A DNA stretch of 64,000 bases from Setoptus koraiensis. Lineage: Eukaryota; Arthropoda. The translations under genes were made by a program, and so were the position numbers. Of this stretch, positions 46,023 to 56,938 are shown in pieces. The notes beneath the pieces were generated by a model. It saw nothing but the letters and a program-made list of their open reading frames with translations, was not told where the DNA came from and searched no databases. The first letter of the stretch is position 1; each line of letters begins with the position of its first letter. Location of the stretch: assembly GCA_048013815.1 (NCBI GenBank), contig CM106586.1, positions 14,136,001-14,200,000 on the forward strand, written 5' to 3'.

Positions 46023-46490
46023 CTAGCGGTCCGCTCTCAGCCGGCAACAAGAGGCCCAAAGTGAATATATATAGTGAATGAAAAGTGAGTCGGGCTGTAT
46101 CATTAACTTACCATCATTAATGGGATTAAAAAGCGATAGTTGAGCATTTAAAAGCGCATCGAGCCGCCGCCTGGGGCCCGATTGGCAATTGTCGCTGCCA
46201 ATAGTGGACAACAATCTGGTCACTTGGTTTGTTCTTTGTTGTTGTTTAATTGAATTGTTGCGACGAAAAGCGTCGTATTGCTTGGACTTGGGCTGCTCGC
46301 GGGCCTCATTTGCTGGGTGCGTTTGTTCGAGGTGGCTCGATAACATCAAATTGGTGATTGAATGATTGGCAAGCTGGCCGGCGTCTGGCCAAGTATCTCT
46401 AACGTTCAACGTCCCGATTGCCTGGCCCCTCTGGTGGGGCCAAACAATCAGGCCAGAGAGCGCCACTAGCGCCACGCTTAATGGAAACAT
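46023..46490 (-). CDS. Candidate pigment-dispersing-factor-like neuropeptide precursor
   Basis: The ATG at 46490 opens a 155-residue frame with a good signal peptide (MFPLSVALVALSGLIVWPHQ, likely cleavage after RGQA), a polar propeptide of about 85 residues, then a tribasic site RRR directly before LDALLNAQLSLFNPIND (46113-46163), followed by Gly-Lys, the amidation and cleavage signal. Arthropod PDF (NSELINSLLSLPKNMNDA) aligns without gaps: Leu4, Asn6, Leu9, Ser10, Leu11, Asn16 and Asp17 are identical and 5, 7 and 15 conservative. Architecture (signal, propeptide, single C-terminal amidated peptide) is that of PDF/PDH precursors. Odd points: residue 1 is Leu where Asn is usual, position 18 Ala is missing, and 27 residues follow the Gly-Lys. 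GGTAAG at Gly-Lys also looks like a splice donor. An in-frame ATG at 46568 exists but adds a basic, less likely leader. Confidence 0.45.
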   Translation of the reverse strand: MFPLSVALVALSGLIVWPHQRGQAIGTLNVRDTWPDAGQLANHSITNLMLSSHLEQTHPANEAREQPKSKQYDAFRRNNSIKQQQRTNQVTRLLSTIGSDNCQSGPRRRLDALLNAQLSLFNPINDGKLMIQPDSLFIHYIYSLWASCCRLRADR

Positions 46491-46568
46491 TTTTTTCTTG
46501 TTATTGTCTCTGTTGCACTTGACTGTTGTCATATTGGTCAAGTTGTCACGATGTGTAGTTGTCGCCAT

Positions 46569-46632
46569 ATTGCGTAATTGTCATATTGCGTAATTGTCGT
46601 ATTGCGTAAATGTCATATTGTGCAATTGTCGT
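46569..46632. repeat. 16-bp tandem repeat, four copies
   Basis: Four exact-length copies of ATTGCGTAATTGTCAT with alternating CAT/CGT ends, just upstream of the PDF-like frame on its strand (about 80 bp from the start codon at 46490). Confidence 0.9.
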
Positions 46633-48530
46633 ACGGTGTTGCTGTTGTCATGTTGCGTCTGTTGTCGCTTGTGTGTGGCCGAAAATGTCACAATGACTCG
46701 ATGACTCGATGATGCAGCCTCGCGGCACGCTCGCAATCGATGCCAGTTTACGACTGACACAAACGAAATCTGTGTACTTTGGTGCTTGCTGGCAAATTGA
46801 AAAGTTTAAACAGGTAAAACTGACATTTAACTGACGTGCACTTTTCAACTGTTCACTTCCGGTCTGTTCACATCAGCTGAGCGGCTCACCTGGCGCGCCG
46901 ATAGTTTGTCCGGTTGTTTGTTGTTGTTGTTGTTACGTTGACCGATTGCTGCTGTCGATAATTAGATGATTAATTGGTTTTTTCGACAGAACGCCACTAA
47001 TGAATTCGGCCCGGTGCCTATATTTAGCATCATTAATTATGTATTGACTGTGTGCGTGTGTGTGTATAACTGTCAACAACTGACTGTTTTGACCATCGGC
47101 CGACTGACTGGTCAAATGCGGGCCCGGTTTCGCTTGTCTGGCGCATTCAGTCACGCAGTGGGGCTCTCTCGTGCACTCGCCAATTGCAACTATCCGACTG
47201 ATTGATATTCGCTTCGTGCTGGCAACGGATGATGGCCGCAAATATCCAAGAGCAAAGTGGGCACCCATTTGCCCGATTTGATCGGGCGCGCAATCGTGCA
47301 CATGCGCACCGCGCGACTACCCGCGGCGCTGCACACTGTGCCCGCCGCTGTTCACTGTACGCTGTTGTGCCCGCCGCTGTTCACTGTTCGCTGATGTGCC
47401 CGCTCGCCCATCCGCCCGCGACTAACTCGGCCACGTTAGTAACGGACCGCTAGCAACGGGCCGCCAGCGACGGATCGCCAGCAACGGGCCGCCAGCGGCG
47501 GACCGTGTGCATGCTCAGTCAGTGGCACGCTTTGTCTCACTGCTGTGCGCCAGTGGCGCTCCGTTAACTGTATTTACTCGCCGGCGCCGGCCGCCAGCGG
47601 AAGTGGCACAGCTTGGTGCGCGCCATTGCCAGCAATTTGTTGTTGATAAGATTGTTATAAGAAGCCATTTTAGCCAAACATTGCGCAACAACAAGCGCTA
47701 TTTGCACACCGTCATCAGATCGTATGCCACTATCGGATTGGATTCAATTCCGGTGCGCTCATTGGGCAGGCCGCAGTCACGACCGCGCCCGCGAAATGCG
47801 CCCGCCAATTGCGTTAGTTGGGCCCGCTCGGTAGTCCGGCCGGCGCTCTCCGGATCGCAAGCTGAGTTTCGCCCGCCCGGCCGGTCAGTCGGACCGCCGA
47901 GAAGCCGGCCCGCCGAGAAGCCGCCTCTCAGCGCCGCGTTTTTCAGTGCGCCGTGCGCGTTTTTTGCGCCATTGCGCACAGTTTCCGCATTGCGCCGTCG
48001 GCATGGGGCCAGAGTTTGTTTAGCGGTGACTCGTTTGTTTGCTCTGGCGCTTGTGTCACTTGTTCGGCCGCGACGCTTGTGTGTCGCCTGGCGATCACTG
48101 TTGATCGCAGCAGATTATATATATACTTTATTGTGTATTTACAGTCGGAGAATTCGCCTCTGTCGAGCTGCTGTCGAGCCGCTGTCGAGCCGCTGTCGAG
48201 CTTGTGTCGCCAGCGACGAGAGAGCAAAAAATGCTCGCACAAGCATCAATATTAATGGACATCGGAAGCTGCCAATACTGTCACCCGAACACCGGAAGTG
48301 CCGACGTAAATATGGCGCGGCTACTCGACGCGCTTCAGCACTGTTTGACGGCACAGCGACGACACACGAATTGGCGCGGCTCGAACGGGCCGGCTCGACA
48401 ACTCAACGGCTCGACAACTCAACGGGCCGACGACTCAACAGCCCGACAGCAACTGTTGGCAGTCGCCATCGATGCGCTCGCCGATACGACGCCGGGCCGG
48501 CTGTTCGGTCGCATTCCGTCGGTGGCGTTT

Positions 48531-48602
48531 CGTCAGTCTCACTTTGTCAGTCTCACTTTGTCAGTCCCAATTTTGTGAGCCTCACTTTGGCAGTCTCACT
48601 TG
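48531..48602. repeat. 14- to 16-bp tandem repeat (GTCAGTCTCACTTT)
   Basis: Four or five diverged copies with CAGTCTCACTT as core. Confidence 0.75.
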
Positions 48603-49536
48603 GGCGGTGGTCGGCTCAGTGCAATTGAGCGATTTTTCAAACGACCGATCGGCCAGATAGCGTCGTCACGAGCCAGCGCCCTGGCCTACGCTGGCCCGAC
48701 AATGACGCCAAACTGCGCCACGGGCCGGATAACTGGCCCACTGGCACAGGCTGACAGACAAACCGAAAAAGAGCGCGCTTCTTGGGCCCGACTGTTTTTC
48801 GGGCCCCTTGTTTGCACTGCTCGGGCGCTCGCTGACATTGGCTAACTTAGCGGCGCTAAGTCAACAAGCGCCCCTGGTGACTGGTTGCCGGTCACTCGAC
48901 GGCGATCCGCAAGCGCGACACTCACATCGGCCCTACGTGACCCCTATTTAACTGGGGCCCGACATAACCTATCGGGCCAATTAGACAACATTTGCACGAC
49001 GACCAAAGCCAGCATGAGCATTATAAGGTGCCAGTGTCGAGATTACACAGCCGCATTGGCCGGCTCGAGCATTCTAATCGCGACGAATAATCACATAATC
49101 TGGCGATCTAGACCGGTGGGCCAAGCGAAAACAGGGACATGGGCCATTGGACCATCGGGCAAAACAGTTTGTACTTTCGGCGACAATCAACCCGGGCCAA
49201 TCCGTGCGCCAGCTCGCTGACGCGAGATTATCTGCTCGCGCTGATCGACACTCGACACTGGCAAATTGTCTTCGCTCGTGACCTAATGAGCGCCCTCCGT
49301 TCCAACAAGTTGCAACATTTTTTGCCGAAACATTTTCTGGCAAAAGCATGCACTGATTTTCGGTATTCAGAGCTGCGAAATCACTGATTTCGGCGCTCTG
49401 ACTGGTGTGGCCGAAAATTTCGCCACCTTCGCGGAGAAACTTTCGAAATTCGGGAAACTTTTTCTGAGAAACTTTCGAGTTCGCAGAAAAATATCCGCCC
49501 CTCGCCCGTGTGTCTCAGCACATTAGACTCTTAAGA

Positions 49537-50164
49537 TTAGAGACGGGCCTCTCGGCTGTGGATCGTCCACAGTGGGTGCCATGCAAATCGCTTCAACAGC
49601 CGGCCATTGACAACTGCATTCACTGTATTTATTTTTGGCCATATCCATTCCATAACTGATCGCATTTGTGCTCTTTGCGTTTCGGGCTCAAAGTTTTTGC
49701 TCGAACTGGAAAAATGCGAACAGTTTGCAGCGATCGAGTCCTCGTGCAACGGGCGCGACGCTGACGGGGGCCAAAAACTCTTTTTCTTTCTGTTTGGAGC
49801 CGCTTCTTTCTGGCACGAAAACTGCACCAATGACAGTCGCTCAAGCGGCCCCTTATCTGGGCACTGGCCGAAAACTGTCCGACTGCTGCAAATAGTCGGA
49901 AATTAAACGAATTTGTGCGTGCGCAAGCCGGGGATCGTTTCGTTGCAGTTGCTGTTTTTGGTTTGTCTGTTCGCTTGTTTTCGGCAGCGCACGCCTAATA
50001 TCTTTAAAATATCCTGCCATCGGCTCAACTGAAGCGTAACACATATCCAATGCGTCGTGTACGGTCAAGACGGCGTTTGTTTTTTTGAGCAAATCTAACT
50101 CATGTATGTTGTTTACTTCAATAATTGAGCACTGGTTTTGCCTGTCGAATCTCGAAGCCGACAA
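49537..50164 (-). other. Two adjacent unassigned minus-strand frames
   Basis: Frames 50164-49853 (103 codons) and 49830-49537 (97 codons) stand out from the surrounding GC-rich frames by balanced, protein-like composition (IIEVNNIHELDLLKKTNAVL, VHDALDMCYASVEPMAGYF in the first; MEWIWPKINTVNAVVNGRLL in the second). Local DNA is less GC-rich than its flanks. I do not recognise a family. They might be exons of one host gene or an old foreign insert; neither is shown. Confidence 0.25.
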
Positions 50165-51163
50165 TCATTTGAATTGTCGCCGATTTATCCGACTGACCGG
50201 CCAGATTTATCCAGCCAGCCAGCCAGCCGCATTTTCTGCCAAGTGATTGGTGCAGTTATCTGTGCGAATCTGTGCGCCCCCGACCGACAGTGGCCCTCGC
50301 ACGATCATGGGCGATCTGTGCAGCCGGCGGTTCGAGCCGGCGTATAATCTCTTTTTAATCTGGAGCCATCTCTCAGCGAGACGAGATTATTATTTCTTTT
50401 GATTTGCGCTGCGCTTGCATTACACAACTTGTATACGCGCGTGATATATGATACGAACATGTGTAATAATGTTGTTGTGCCACACACAATGACGACAAAA
50501 TATACCGTTATAGCCGCCGGTTGAGCCAACACCAAATGCAAAAACAAAGAGACGAGAGAGCACCAAAAGCGGAAGTAGCAGTGTCGTCATTGTGGAAATG
50601 TGTGCCTCACCGGAAGTTGCCCCGATCCATATTTAAATTTGTGTGTGTGTGTGTGTGCTCGCATGTGGGGCCAGTGGGGCTCCCACTGGCGGCGCGGGCC
50701 CAAATTGTGAATGGAGAGATTGATTAAAGTGAACTCGCTGGCTCGTTGCTGGCGCCCAAAGGGCGACGTGTGAGACGGGCGGGGGGTCACGTGTATGACG
50801 ATCACGACGACAGCCAGCACAATAAAATATAATAGACACAACAACATTACTGTATATACACAGTTCAGGCACAAACAGTGGCAAATTATCATTAGATGAC
50901 AGGCCGGCGCGGCGCCCACTAAGGCGATCATCATTAGTTTGCTGATGAGGCCCGAGCAGCGCAATAAGAAAAGCGATCCGGCAAATCCGGCGACACTGAC
51001 TGGATATCAGTGGCCGGCCGGCCGGCCGGCTTGCCAACTTTATCCGCGCCACTAACGAGAAGATTTGGCCGCCAGTTTGTGCGAGCGCCGGCGCTTGGCC
51101 TCGCATTGGCCCCACAAGCCGGCCGCTACAACCGCCGGCGGGTCGTGTGTCGGCCCGCTGCCA

Positions 51164-51171
51164 GGGGCCCC
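51164..51171. repeat. GGGGCCCC octamer within a 14-bp palindrome
   Basis: CCAGGGGCCCCTGG is self-complementary. One of at least thirteen GGGGCCCC sites in the window (others at 3938, 4869, 11118, 31735, 37187, 37415, 38546, 40789, 41886, 44613, 45497 and 51892). Confidence 0.8.
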
Positions 51172-51678
51172 TGGCCCGAAATCATTATTAAACACACACA
51201 CACACACACAAAGCGGAGGATTCATTAATGAATTCGCTATCAACAACATGACAACAGCGACATGTAAAACTACTGTCACTACCGTTACTTTTTCGCCACC
51301 ACCAACTAATAGCGGCTCGGCCGCGGCTTGTGGGGCCACTAAATAATGGCCAGCACACACACACACACACACACAAACATCGAGTGCTCTATTTTTAGGC
51401 TCACTCAATGTCACGACAGTGCGGCTGTATTATGTAACAGCGGCCATAATCATGTTAGCGCCACAGTGACACCGTTCACTGTTCGATGTCCGCGGACTGC
51501 AGACTGCGGACAGTGCGGCGTGTGTCGCAGCTATTTAATAGCTCGTTACATAACATATGCTCGCCTTAGAGCCGCTTCGATTCCAACCGATGACGGTGAC
51601 GGTCAGAAACAAAGTTTAGCGCCAGTTTAAAACTATAACCTCGGTGGGGCGCGCAAACAGCCAGCGCATTTGCTTGAG

Positions 51679-51712
51679 CATGTCGCTGGCAAGCTAGCTG
51701 GCCAGCGACATG
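51679..51712. repeat. Inverted repeat, 12-bp arms
   Basis: CATGTCGCTGGC (51679-51690) and its exact complement (51701-51712) around AAGCTAGCTG. Confidence 0.85.
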
Positions 51713-51945
51713 GCCCCAATGGCCACACAATGGTTATAGCCAAACTGACTAAACCAAACAAAGCTAAACAAAATCGCGCCCCCGCGCTTCATTGTTGTGC
51801 CCGCAACTTGCCGCAGAGCGGACAAGAGATGGCAGTTTTCTGATCCTGTAACTAAGCGCACCTTCACTTTGCCAGCGCCGGCCCGCCTAATGGGGCCCCG
51901 GCCCCGCTCAGCCGACAAACTACAAACTGGCCCACTGCTGGCCGA

Positions 51946-51981
51946 TATTTAAGTGCCGCCCGTCTCAGTGTGCCCTCAGTT
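51946..51981 (+). promoter_or_regulatory. Candidate core promoter: TATA-like box plus arthropod initiator
   Basis: TATTTAA at 51946-51952 lies 32 nt upstream of the A in TCAGTT (51976-51981), the spacing and initiator type used by arthropod TATA promoters. No coding exon was recognised downstream, so it would start an untranslated exon or is fortuitous. Confidence 0.25.
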
Positions 51982-53750
51982 AACCACTAAGAGGTCGCAC
52001 CATTTTAGTGGTCAGTTTTACTGGTCCTCTGACTACTCTCGCCCGAGACTCGCCGCTCTACTCGCGGTCTCGAGAGTCTTGTGGCTCTCGTGGGTCTCGT
52101 GGGTCTTGGGGTCTTGGGGGTCTCGCGAGTGAAACTAGTCACATGTTTCGGTCTGCTTAATGGTCTTATTGTATAGGATTACTTCGTACCGGTCACCGGT
52201 GTGTCCGTGTGCAATATTATTGATTCGCATTGATCGACTCGGGACACAACACTTGTGCGCCCGATGATCGGATCTTAATAATAAGCAAAGAGGCCACTTG
52301 CCCCACAAAAACACCAGACTCCCCCCCCCCATTTGGCGAGAACAACCGGTCGCTCAATTAAATCCGACAAACCGCCCAAACAATAGCGTTATTTGGGCCG
52401 CATTTGGGGGCACTTAACAGAAGAGGCTCACAACTGTTGGCCGAGATTCTCGCAGTTTTTCAGCAATTTTTGTGTTGCAAAAAAAAAGTTTACTTTAAAT
52501 CCATTTAAGCTGGGATAAAGATATTTTCTTACCACAGCCGGTCAGAAATATTAGTAAAGTAAATATTTTCTTTCGGTCCTAAACGCAACTATTTCGGACT
52601 GTTTCCTTTAAAATGTAGCAGCTCTGAGCAGCTCTGGAATCCAATCCGTTCTCCCAGAATATGAAGTATACATTGCTTCTGGCCTTTGTTCGAAAGATTT
52701 CGTTTGTTGGCCTCGTTTTCTAAAGTTGTGAGAATCAGGTGAATCACAAGATATTTGTAAGAATTGTGAATATTTGTGTATTTGTAAGAATGGTTTATCG
52801 GTATAAATTTTCATGACCATTTTACGGGAGACGTGTACATTGAATCAGCAGGACAACCACTGTTGACAAGTTATCATGCAGTGGCAGTTTATTTGATTGA
52901 CTCATTGGTATTCTTTGTTGACTGCTCCGCTGTCACTTGTCGCTCGTGCATAATATACTGCTAATTATATTACGTCACTTCAGTGTACAAGCTCCTGTTT
53001 GTGCCGAAATGATCATCAGCAAATGAACAATGTTTCAGCTTGAAACAAAGCTCATAGTTTTACTATTGTTCTAATCGTGTGATATAAGCGCAACCGGAAG
53101 CGCTTTAATATAGTCAGCACAACAATAAGATAGTGCGCAACAATGGTCGACGAATGATAATGACGTAACAAGGGATAGATTTTTGGTGCGCCACACAAAA
53201 TGTGTGGGCCTTGTTGTTGGGTATATCCATCAATATGATTGTACCTGTTTATTGTTTGCCGATTGTTCCAGTGAAACATATATTATCTCTTACACTTGAG
53301 GATAGGGATTACTTGGAGACTGCACTGAGTACAATTCAATCATATCAATAAATTATCCCGTTTTGTCACAAAAGCTGTAACTGATTTATGTTGTATAATG
53401 ATAAATACTATCCATTGTAAGTATAATGCAGCTGGCACTAAAATATGCATTCATGACGAAGTGTCAGAAATTTGCTCGAAACAATCGTCAACAATGTGCC
53501 ATCAATGTCAACAAAAATCACTGATGCATGGGGTTTTACGCAATAAAGACAAAAGATACACACATATTTACTATGGAGAAAGTGGTGGACTAATGAACAG
53601 CATGATAATTAGTGCTATTACGAGCTCAAATTGTTGTTTATAAACAGTGACGATGAAAGAGAGTTCAGTACAGGTAATCAGTTAATTACTGCTACTATTT
53701 GTACTGATTGATATCAATCTAGCTTTGCTCTGCTAAACTGGCGCATTCCA
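51982..53750. other. No supported gene
   Basis: Composition falls from GC-rich to AT-rich at about 52.4 kb. A GTCTCG/GTCTTGG imperfect repeat occupies about 52065-52125 and a C10 run lies at 52322-52330. Short frames lack domains. Confidence 0.5.
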
Positions 53751-53752
53751 GG

Positions 53753-53760
53753 TATATAAG
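53753..53760 (+). promoter_or_regulatory. TATA box of the Gly/Gln/Met-rich secreted protein gene
   Basis: TATATAAG followed by AC-rich 5' UTR sequence; the expected start of transcription is near 53783-53790, about 125 bp upstream of the ATG at 53911. A strong TATA box fits an abundantly expressed secreted product. Confidence 0.6.
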
Positions 53761-53910
53761 GCGAATGGTTATTGTCATCCGACATCAGATCACAAAACAA
53801 GTCATATCAAGCAAGTGACAACTTAAATAGAATTCAATCAAAACATAAAACCAAATCAATTTCCACATTTCATAAAAATCAATCAGCTTCTATCAAACTA
53901 TCGATTCAAC

Positions 53911-54679
53911 ATGTATAAGATTTTCATCGTTATTGCAGCTTGTGCCGCCGTTGCTTCGTGCCGTAAGTATTCTATTTGAACATCTCTGAGAAAAAGGTAA
54001 TCTCAATGAGAACAAGAGATTGAAATATCTCATTGTAACTAACATTTATTCTCTCTCCCTCTCTCTCCCTCTAAACGACAAATCAGGTCCAGGAGGCGAA
54101 GAAGGAAGCTGTCCTATGAGCAGGATGGGCGGACAAAGCGGTCAGATGGGGGGCCCAGGCGGCCAGATGGGAGGACCAGGCGGTCAGATGGGCGGTAGCC
54201 AAGGTGGTCAAATGGGAGGACCAGGCGGCCAGATGGGAGGACAAAACGGTCAGATGGGAGGACCAGGCGGTCAAATGGGAGGACAAGGAATGATGGGCGG
54301 TAGCCAAGGTGGTCAAATGGGAGGACCAGGTGGTCAAATGGGAGGACAAAACGGTCAAATGGGAGGACCAGGCGGTCAGATGGGAGGACAAAACGGTCAA
54401 ATGGGAGGACCAGGCGGTCAGATGGGAGGACAAAACGGTCAGATGGGAGGACCAGGTGGTCAAATGGGAGGACAAGGAATGATGGGCGGTAGCCAAGGTG
54501 GTCAAATGGGAGGACCAGGCGGCCAGATGGGAGGACAAGGAATGATGGGCGGCAGCCAAGGTGGTCAGATGGGAGGACCAGGCGGTCAAATGGGAGGACA
54601 AAACGGTCAGATGGGAGGACCAGGAATGATGGGCGGTAACCAAGGTGGTCAAATGGGAGGACCAGGCGGCCGAATGTGA
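53911..54679 (+). CDS. Secreted Gly/Gln/Met repeat protein, two exons
   Basis: Exon 1 (53911-53962) encodes a 17-residue signal peptide MYKIFIVIAACAAVASC; exon 2 (54087-54679) follows a 124-bp intron (GTAAGT...CAG), phase 1 across an Arg codon. The mature protein, about 197 residues, starts RPGGEEGSCPMSRMGG and is almost wholly made of GGQMGGP-type heptads, with GGQMGGQN and GMMGGSQ variants arranged in higher-order blocks of about 40 residues. It has hardly any Cys and no aromatic residues. Signal peptide in a separate short exon, TATA box and Gly-rich repeats are typical of secreted structural or glue-like proteins in arthropods; function unknown. Because the unit is 21 bp, the opposite strand is also open over most of exon 2. 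Confidence 0.8.
54120..54678. repeat. 21-bp coding minisatellite with higher-order units
   Basis: Units such as GGAGGACCAGGCGGTCAGATG repeated in frame, with GGACAAGGAATGATGGGCGG inserts. Near-identity of neighbouring copies suggests recent unequal exchange; copy number may vary between individuals or be wrong in the assembly. Confidence 0.9.
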
Positions 54680-54980
54680 TGTCTAGGAACCCATAAGAAA
54701 ACTTTGGTTGAGTTGGGTGACAAAAAAAACTGGATAACTTCAAGTGGATTTGATCATCAACAATTAGTAAATGTTGCCTAGAGAGAAACAAGTATACTAG
54801 TAAAAAGATGAGATTTTCATGTCAATTCAACATCATATAAATGTAATTGATAAAAGAAAATTGTCATTAATAGCATGAGGAGTTTTGATGAAAAAATCGC
54901 TTGCGCACGCGAAAACCTCAGTGGGACATCATCATAGATTGTGCTTCGTTAACTTTTTGTCATAGCTGACTCAATTGTAA

Positions 54981-54986
54981 AATAAA
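54981..54986 (+). terminator. Polyadenylation signal of the Gly-rich gene
   Basis: AATAAA about 300 bp past the stop codon, the first canonical hexamer in the 3' flank. Confidence 0.5.
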
Positions 54987-55637
54987 AAACCACAAAAAAA
55001 GATTATACAACATTATGACCATCATAACTGTCTTCAGGTGACATTAGTTCATGAGCAAATCATCGGGACAAAACAGAAATGAACATATCGCGCGATATCG
55101 GTTTTGAGTTTCCCCTTGCCAGTGGCGTGGTTGTTGTTTGGTCAGGGTTGGCTAATCTCGTCTCGGAAACAAGATAAAATAAAAAACAGCTTAAGTGTAT
55201 ACCTGTGAGAGTACATTTGAAAAAGGAAATTCGCCCAGCTATGTAGGCCATTTCGACTTTTGGCCAACTTTTGCACCATGGCAACGTGCACCATTGCAAC
55301 GATTGCATTGTTCGAATGGAGTGCACCGGAAATGACCGGATTCATCAAGCAGTCATCAGTGTGGCAGATAATAATTTATCCCAACCAACTGTAACTGCGG
55401 TGAGCAGCTTATCTGTGGCCCGTTCTAAACGTTCCCGAATTTCAGATAGAATCTTATCTATTTTGTGCCTGGTAAATAGACCGAAATAGATACAATTGAG
55501 TGCAGCCGATAAGAGTGCCAGTGAAGTGGTGGCTCAGTGTAGATCATTGAGACAAGCCTGACAGGCCGGTGACATAAAATGTCGTTGCAAGTCGACAGCA
55601 CATTACATAACACTGAGAGAACATCGCCGGAGCATCA

Positions 55638-55735
55638 AGTTCGGAGCTTCGAGTTCGGAGCTTCGAGTTCGAGGTTTCGAGTTCGAGGTTTTGAGTTCGA
55701 GGTTTCGAGTTCGAGGTTTCGAGTTCGAAGCCTAT
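55638..55735. repeat. 14-bp tandem repeat, seven copies
   Basis: Seven consecutive 14-nt units of AGTTCGAGGTTTCG, the first two being AGTTCGGAGCTTCG. The unit is not a multiple of three, so the repeated peptides in all frames are a by-product. Confidence 0.9.
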
Positions 55736-56888
55736 CGATGGAGCTGTCACGAGGACCTATTAGACAATCGTCTGGCAATGACGTGGATAACAACTTGGAT
55801 GGCTGCGCAATTGCACATTTTTCACATTGCTTCACATGGGGATTATTGGCGATTGTAGCCGGCCCATATTATGCAATTGCCTAATTGTGTGTCGCCGAGA
55901 GAAGTGACGAAAAGTCACAGTGACAATGCGCCAAAGTTTATCCCATCACACACAAAAGTCGCCCTGCTCATGGCCTCAAAAAGCCCACAAACCCCAAAGA
56001 GCCCGCGAACCGCGCAAAGCCCACAAAGCCCGCTAACCTCACAAATCCCGTAGGCCCCGCCGTACCCTGCACGGGGCCCGATGCGCGCACTAAGGCCGGC
56101 CCATAAGTGTGCTGACGTGCTTACATGACGCTCCGACGCGCCCAATATTATTAAGAGAGCGCCGGGCACCAAATTGGCCCGACAACAATTAAGTTTGCGC
56201 GCACAATTGCTCGGATGTATATGTGACGATTTGTGATTAGAATATTGATCATCACGCTCGAGCGCTCGACCGGGCCCCGGCTGCGACAATGAGCAGCGTA
56301 ATAGCGCACCAACAACAACAACAGCAACAACGACAGCAACAACAATGATTAACATGACTAAATGACTCACGACTATCACTGTTCGTGACAAAGCAAACAA
56401 TTGTTGATGTTGTTTGCATAATGAGGGCGCCCGACTGCACAATTTCATATCACAGCACAGTGAGGCTCAGTGAGGCACAGTGGGGCCCAATAATGGCGCG
56501 TAATCACGGCGACTCGCCGCTTGTCGCTAGAATATTGTCGGGCATAGGGGTTTGTGTGGCTAATAAAATTAATGACGACGCACCGGATTGTTTTGTTGTC
56601 GCGAATTTGCCGAATTTCCAGTTTAACTGTTATTGTGCCGTCGTGTCACAGCGAGCGGTCAGCGGCGCAGCGCTAATTTCACCTCTTTGAAACACTGATT
56701 GGGCGGCGACAATTTGACAATTTGCCAACGAGCCAATTGTGACAATCGGCCAATTGTGACCATTCGCCAATCGCCGATTGTGTGTCGACCAATTGGCCGC
56801 GGCCGACAATTGAACAATTGGCGCCAGTCGGCCGGGCCGCGGGCCCCCACCAAAGCCGTTCGAGAGCGGCCCGATTGGATGGCCGGCA

Positions 56889-56938
56889 CGGACGATTGGG
56901 AGGCCGCACGGACGATTGGGAGGCCGCACGGACGGCCA
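56889..56938. repeat. 20-bp tandem repeat
   Basis: GACGATTGGGAGGCCGCACG is present twice exactly, with a partial third unit on each side. Confidence 0.85.

Larger units (their letters stand above)
46491..51940. other. GC-rich gene-poor block, second part
   Basis: Contains the longest unassigned frame of the block (47507-48628, plus, 373 codons) without any domain, several minisatellites and inverted repeats, and the frame pair at 49537-50164. No gene assigned otherwise. Confidence 0.5.

Noticed and set aside
47507-48628. 373-codon plus-strand frame, the longest in the GC-rich block
   Set aside because: Arg/Ala/Ser/Leu-rich with no domain, overlaps tandem repeats and competing frames on the other strand; typical of GC-rich non-coding DNA with few stop codons.
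54083-54791. Long minus-strand frames opposite the Gly/Gln/Met repeat gene
   Set aside because: They arise because the 21-bp repeat is a multiple of three and keeps all phases open; the plus strand has the signal peptide, intron and TATA box.
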